64,000 nucleotides of DNA from a virus. The stretch is from IMG/VR virus record IMGVR_UViG_3300037521_000345, positions 1-64,000 of that record; one strand, written 5' to 3'. The position numbers were made by a program, and so were the translations under genes. How positions within the stretch are numbered: the stretch's first letter is position 1; each line of letters opens with the position of its first letter. The notes under the pieces were generated by a model, which saw nothing but the letters and a program-made list of their open reading frames with translations, was not told where the DNA came from and did not search any database. This document shows, one piece after another, positions 59,729-64,000 of the stretch.

Positions 59729-61920
59729 GAGAAATAGACCTTTATGAAGTTGGAATGGAGAATTATGGACCATATATTGATCCAATGATTCTACCATTTA
59801 AAAATGATAACATTACATTATTAACAGGACCCAATGGTGTTGGTAAAACAATGGCACTAGATGCAATACCTTTTACATTATTTGGAATAACTAGCAAGGG
59901 ATTAAAAGGAGATGACGTTATTAATAACGTTGTTGAAAAAAATTGTTATACTTGGGTTAAGTTTATTCTTAATAGTGATAAATACTTTGTTAAAAGATAC
60001 CAAGGATATTCAAAATTTGGAGGTAATAATGTTGTATTGAATAAAAATGGTATTGATATTAAATCAGGTTCTAAAGAAGTTATTCCAGAAATTGAAAGAC
60101 TGTGGTGCTCTCAAAGAAGTTTTATGAATACTTTGATGTTTGGACAGAAAGTAAAAGACTTCTTTACAGATTTAACTGACTCAAAACAAAAAGAGATATT
60201 TAGAAAGCTACTGGGTCTTGATAATTATGTTGACTATTATAAACAAGCAGACTCTGTGATGAAGATAATATTTAAAGCTCTTCAAGACTGGATCCAAGAG
60301 ATTGCAATTAATCAAGGATTAATTGGAGAAACAAATGATAGAATAGAAGAATTGAAAAAAGTAAAAATTCAATATGAAGTTGATAAATTAAATAGAATGA
60401 AAGAGCTTGATAGATCGCTTGCACAGTGTAATCGTATTATTAGAGTCTGGAAAGATAATATATCCAAACTAAAATTAAAGGAATTTGATTCATCTACAAT
60501 TCAAATAAAAATAGCTAGTTTACAAAAATCTTTTGATAACACTCAAAAAGAAAAAGAACGTGAAGAAGGTGAATTAAAAACTAAAAAAGAACTTAAAAAA
60601 TATGAGTTATCGAGTCAAGCATCTAAAAAAAATAAAGAATTTATTGATGAATATAATAAATTGAAAGACGAAAAAGCAGTTAAGTGGAGAAAAGATGAAA
60701 CAAAAATAGATAAATATATTAAATTATTAATAGAAGATAAACATAGACTTCAATTAAATACCCAAGTAGTTGAAGGAAGTAAAAATCAAGTTTTAACATT
60801 TATTGATAAAATTAATAAAAGTGTATTTGAAGCAGAAATATCATCTTGTCCAGTTTGTCTTCAAGAAATCACAGAGGATGTTAAAACGCATCTTGAAGGT
60901 GAAATTAAAAAATGTAAAACTGATATAGCAGACCGTAATGAAAGTATAAAGATATTAAATAATGATGTTTTATTATTAGATTTAAAAATAACTGATGAAC
61001 GAAAAAAGAAAAATACTATTAATATTACTTATGATGTTGAATTTAAAGCATTGAAGAAAACGTATGAAGAATACATTGAAAATATAAAGAACAGACTTGA
61101 AGATGTTCTTAAAAAAGTTGAAAATGCTGCAACTGAACAATTAAAAATTCTTCAAACTAAAACAGCTGAACATATTGAACAGTTGACTAAAACTATAAAG
61201 GAATGTCAAGAGAAAAAATTAGAGATTGATGAAGTTAAAGAAGAAATTGATTCAGCTGAAGAATCATTAAAAGGAGCAGAAAATGGAGAGGTATTTGTTT
61301 TAAGAGAAATAAAACAATTAGAAGAGGATGAATATGATGAAACGCAATTAAATGGTTATAAGGGTAGAGTAATTGAATTTCAAAAAGAAATTGATTCAAT
61401 TATTAAGATATCTTCAGAAGCAAAAAGAAGATATGATATTAATGAATTTTGGAAAGCAGCTTATTCACCAACTGGTATTCCATCAACATTGATTGATGAA
61501 GCTATACCATTTATGAATAAAAGAGTGGGTGAGTATTTAGATCAAATGTCAAATGGTCGATACATTGTTTCATTTGATACACAGGATACAATTAAGTCAG
61601 GAGAAATGAGAGATAAAATTTCAGTCAGAGTTTTAGATACTCACACAAGAGCAAATAAAAGAAAACAATTATCAGGTGGTCAAACAAGATTGGTTGATAT
61701 TGCAACAGTATTAACTCTTGGTGATTTACAATCAAAGAATTTAGGAATGAAAGTAAATCTATTAATATTTGATGAAATCTTTGATAGTTTGGATATTCAG
61801 AATATTGATTATGTTTCTAAAGTATTGACAAGATTGAAAAAAGGAAAATCAATATATTTAATTTCTCATACCCATCAAGATCAATTAGAAGCAGATGAAG
61901 TGCTTGAGTTTAAAGCATAA
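59725..61920 (+). CDS. 46: Recombination ATPase subunit, SbcC/Rad50/gp46-like
   Basis: This 731-residue protein has an N-terminal Walker A GPNGVGKT near residues 35-42. A long coiled coil is broken by a CPVC zinc hook near residue 375, and the C-terminal signature LSGGQTRLVDIATVL and Walker B LLIFDEIFDSLD follow. The coiled-coil arms tether two DNA ends while the gp47 subunit cuts. It is longer than T4 gp46 (560 residues) because of longer arms. Confidence 0.92.
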   Translation: MREIDLYEVGMENYGPYIDPMILPFKNDNITLLTGPNGVGKTMALDAIPFTLFGITSKGLKGDDVINNVVEKNCYTWVKFILNSDKYFVKRYQGYSKFGGNNVVLNKNGIDIKSGSKEVIPEIERLWCSQRSFMNTLMFGQKVKDFFTDLTDSKQKEIFRKLLGLDNYVDYYKQADSVMKIIFKALQDWIQEIAINQGLIGETNDRIEELKKVKIQYEVDKLNRMKELDRSLAQCNRIIRVWKDNISKLKLKEFDSSTIQIKIASLQKSFDNTQKEKEREEGELKTKKELKKYELSSQASKKNKEFIDEYNKLKDEKAVKWRKDETKIDKYIKLLIEDKHRLQLNTQVVEGSKNQVLTFIDKINKSVFEAEISSCPVCLQEITEDVKTHLEGEIKKCKTDIADRNESIKILNNDVLLLDLKITDERKKKNTINITYDVEFKALKKTYEEYIENIKNRLEDVLKKVENAATEQLKILQTKTAEHIEQLTKTIKECQEKKLEIDEVKEEIDSAEESLKGAENGEVFVLREIKQLEEDEYDETQLNGYKGRVIEFQKEIDSIIKISSEAKRRYDINEFWKAAYSPTGIPSTLIDEAIPFMNKRVGEYLDQMSNGRYIVSFDTQDTIKSGEMRDKISVRVLDTHTRANKRKQLSGGQTRLVDIATVLTLGDLQSKNLGMKVNLLIFDEIFDSLDIQNIDYVSKVLTRLKKGKSIYLISHTHQDQLEADEVLEFKA

Positions 61921-61929
61921 GGAGGTTAA

Positions 61930-62952
61930 ATGATAAGACTAGTAAATTGGCTGCTCACTCGTAGATGTAATCTCAAATGTGAGTATTGCTCAATTACAAA
62001 AAATTATTCTGACATACCAAAAGAATATCCCAATATGGATCATTATATAAAAAATGAAATGACCACAGAGTATGTTTTAAAAGGATTGGAAAGACTTAAT
62101 AAACATAATCCAGATTGTTTTCATATCTTTTATGGAGGTGAACCACTTTTAAGAAAAGATTTATCACAAATTATTAATTACTGTAATGAAAATGATATTC
62201 ACTACACAATAATATCAAACAATACAGATCAGATTCGTCCACTAATTGATAAATTATTTGAAGAAGTTGATTATATTCAAGGATTTACTGCATCTGTTGA
62301 TCCATCCTTTAATGAGAAAAATACAGATGATAGAATAGTTAAAAGTGCAGCAGGATTTGTAAATCTATTAAGATTAAAAGATCGTGTTAAAGATCTTGTT
62401 GCTGAAATAACTGTTATGAAACATAATGTAAAATATTTATATGAACTTGTTGGGGCATTAACAGTAAGTGGTATAAGTAGTGATATAACATTTATTGATA
62501 TAGCAAAAAGTCCATATTATGATTTCTCGAATATGAGTGATAAAAATTTATTAGTTGAACAGAGTGATGAAGTATCTAAAATATTTCAACGATTGATTAA
62601 TAGTGATTTTGATATTCATATGAAAAATGTTCTACTTCCAATGATTTATAAAATACTTCCATCGAATTTAGATTGTGAATTAGAAAAAGGAGTTCATAAT
62701 ATTACCGTTGATGCAGATGGAACTATTAGATTATGTTTGAGAATAAGAGGTACTCATGCTCCAAAGTTAGTTAAGATACCAAATTTGATTAATGATAATG
62801 ATAAGGTATCATTTATTGCTGAAAAGGCAATTGCAAAAGATAAAGAGATTTATTGTTTGGGATGTAATCATACATGCTTATTAATGAGTATGTATATTGA
62901 TAAAACAGATCGAGGAAGTGAGGATTTAATTCACGTCAATAGGAGGGAATAA
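61930..62952 (+). CDS. Radical SAM enzyme
   Basis: In this 340-residue protein, the CxxxCxxC cluster motif is CNLKCEYC (C13, C17, C20). FYGGEPLLR and later SAM-binding strands follow, with a C-terminal Cys group CLGCNHTC that could bind an auxiliary cluster. This layout fits radical SAM enzymes acting on peptides or other substrates rather than QueE. It sits between gp46 and a small SH3-fold-type protein. The substrate is unknown. Confidence 0.78.
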   Translation: MIRLVNWLLTRRCNLKCEYCSITKNYSDIPKEYPNMDHYIKNEMTTEYVLKGLERLNKHNPDCFHIFYGGEPLLRKDLSQIINYCNENDIHYTIISNNTDQIRPLIDKLFEEVDYIQGFTASVDPSFNEKNTDDRIVKSAAGFVNLLRLKDRVKDLVAEITVMKHNVKYLYELVGALTVSGISSDITFIDIAKSPYYDFSNMSDKNLLVEQSDEVSKIFQRLINSDFDIHMKNVLLPMIYKILPSNLDCELEKGVHNITVDADGTIRLCLRIRGTHAPKLVKIPNLINDNDKVSFIAEKAIAKDKEIYCLGCNHTCLLMSMYIDKTDRGSEDLIHVNRRE

Positions 62953-62954
62953 AA

Positions 62955-63278
62955 ATGGCAGTAGAAGAACTTATTAGAAATGCTGTAAAATTTTGGGAGA
63001 CTTTATATGATGCTGGAGAAGCTACAGTTAGATTTACTAAAAAAAGTGGTGAAGCAAGAAATATGAAATGCACTTTAGATTTTAATAAAATTCCACAGAG
63101 ACATCATCCTAAGACTGTTAATCTGCCAAAAATATTAAAACTGATGCAGAAGAGCGGAATAATCCATGTTTATGATTTAGATAAAGAAGATTGGAGATCA
63201 GTTCCTTTTGAAAGAGTTGATTGGATAGAGACACCAGATCAAAGATTTAAAGTCGTACCATTCAAAAATAGGAGTTAG
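62955..63278 (+). CDS. Small SH3-like beta-barrel phage protein
   Basis: In this 107-residue protein, FTKKSGEARNMKCTLDFNKIP and VYDLDKEDWRSVPFERV match the pattern of a common phage protein annotated as an SH3 beta-barrel fold protein (DUF2693-like). Its role is unknown. GGAGG overlaps the end of the radical SAM gene. Confidence 0.6.
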   Translation: MAVEELIRNAVKFWETLYDAGEATVRFTKKSGEARNMKCTLDFNKIPQRHHPKTVNLPKILKLMQKSGIIHVYDLDKEDWRSVPFERVDWIETPDQRFKVVPFKNRS

Positions 63279-63280
63279 AT

Positions 63281-63661
63281 ATGGGAGAAATTATAGAAGA
63301 ACTTTTAAAAAAAATTCCATCAAATGAAATTCTTGTACAGATTAGAGAAATCTGTAAAGAAATTTGGGAAGAAGAAAAAGAAGCAATTGAATATCATCAG
63401 GCATTACCAAAAGGAGCTAATATATTTCTTGCGATAAGAGTACCTTCTAAACATATAGGAGATATATCATTTCTAACAATTGAAAGAGATCCAATGGAAG
63501 AATATGTCTCAAGTTATTACTCAATCAAAATAAAGTATATTGAAAATATAGATCATCCTCAAATGCCAAGAAAATATCAATCTCATAAACTTGAAGGAAG
63601 ATCCGCAATAAAAATCTTAAGTGAATTTGCGAAACTTGTAAAATTTTATAGAGGGGAATAA
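63281..63661 (+). CDS. Hypothetical protein
   Basis: This is a 126-residue acidic alpha/beta protein with a helical start and LAIRVPSKHIGDISFLTIERD in the middle. It follows the SH3-like gene by two bases. No family is recognised. Confidence 0.55.
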   Translation: MGEIIEELLKKIPSNEILVQIREICKEIWEEEKEAIEYHQALPKGANIFLAIRVPSKHIGDISFLTIERDPMEEYVSSYYSIKIKYIENIDHPQMPRKYQSHKLEGRSAIKILSEFAKLVKFYRGE

Positions 63662-63663
63662 TT

Positions 63664-64000
63664 ATGCAGCGTGTTAAAGATGATTTTGAAGATTATGATA
63701 TTCGTATAAATAGTAGTTTTGCTTCTTTATTACTTTCAAATTTACAAGAAATAGACTCAACAAAAGATCATAAAAAAGCAACACCAGTAAGACGACTAAA
63801 AGTATTACCAACAGAAGAATATCTTAAAAAATATTCAAAGCTAACATCATATGCTTCAACGATTCTCCCTCCTGGATGTAGATATGTTGAACCTCTTCCA
63901 AATGGTGGTAAAATATTTATTATTGAAGAACAACCACAATTTAGAACAATTGCAATGAATATAAAATTTGATATTATGTATGAAGAGATCAAAGCACAGA
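63664..64000 (+). CDS. Hypothetical protein, 3' end outside the window
   Basis: This + strand frame begins at ATG 63664 behind AGGGGAA and is open to the right edge (112 codons). It is basic in the middle (KKATPVRRLKVLP) with STILPPGCRYVEPLPNGGKIF further on. No family is recognised from this part. Confidence 0.6.
   Translation, partial: MQRVKDDFEDYDIRINSSFASLLLSNLQEIDSTKDHKKATPVRRLKVLPTEEYLKKYSKLTSYASTILPPGCRYVEPLPNGGKIFIIEEQPQFRTIAMNIKFDIMYEEIKAQ

Noticed and set aside
55323-62952. queD plus radical SAM gene as a complete preQ0 DNA-modification pathway
   Set aside because: The radical SAM protein does not look like QueE, and QueC, FolE and a DpdA-type transglycosylase are not seen in the window.

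Overview
The window is an AT-rich stretch of a large, strictly lytic-looking tailed phage genome of the jumbo or T4-like kind. Almost every gene lies on the + strand, packed head to tail with short or overlapping (ATGA-type) junctions and strong GGAGG-type ribosome binding sites. It carries a T4-style replication and recombination set: clamp loader, TOPRIM primase, a probable sliding clamp, FEN-type 5' nuclease, UvsX, UvsW, gp46/gp47 and a two-subunit type II topoisomerase. It also carries baseplate and cell-wall-degrading proteins and its own multi-subunit RNA polymerase. Several cargo genes (a di-haem c-type cytochrome, a desulforedoxin-like domain, a ferritin-like protein, a B12-dependent ribonucleotide reductase) point to an anaerobic, iron-rich host. 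A deltaproteobacterial host is plausible, but this is inferred.

Layout: 1-1079 holds two minus-strand genes of unknown function. 1223-7975 is the replication block (Dda-like helicase, clamp loader, primase, probable clamp, 5' nuclease). 8030-13540 mixes structural genes with a RuvC-like resolvase, a LigD-type phosphoesterase, an HNH nuclease and a ferritin-like protein. 13608-20481 has queuosine-salvage, ribonucleotide reductase, UvsX, KH-domain and Cas4-like nuclease genes. 20497-29810 is a tail/baseplate and lysis region ending in a PAAR-peptidase fusion and an amidase. 29851-30082 is a structured RNA candidate. 30164-41211 holds a sugar kinase and the RNA polymerase genes, beta-prime before beta. 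49464-63661 contains topoisomerase, methylase/endonuclease, QueD, UvsW, SbcCD and radical SAM genes.

The most striking region is 41231-49434. A promoter-like 16-mer is followed by a roughly 630-bp tandem array of seven structured RNA units. At least six share a two-helix stem with compensating base changes and conserved internal-loop strands, and two carry tRNA-like D, anticodon and T arms. Immediately downstream is a TROVE-vWA (Ro60-like) protein, then a protein resembling ARPP-1. A MoxR ATPase and a metallopeptidase-vWA protein follow a few genes later. Ro60 proteins bind Y RNAs, and bacterial YrlA-type Y RNAs carry tRNA-like modules. I therefore read the region as a phage Ro60-Y RNA ribonucleoprotein locus with a multi-copy Y RNA array.

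Two promoter-like motifs recur only between genes. One is CTATATATATTAATAA, found identically at four places, twice just upstream of a structured RNA. The other is TTAGAACAAA followed by 12 bases and a TATATT-like box, found at eight places. With the phage-encoded polymerase, these suggest at least two transcriptional classes.
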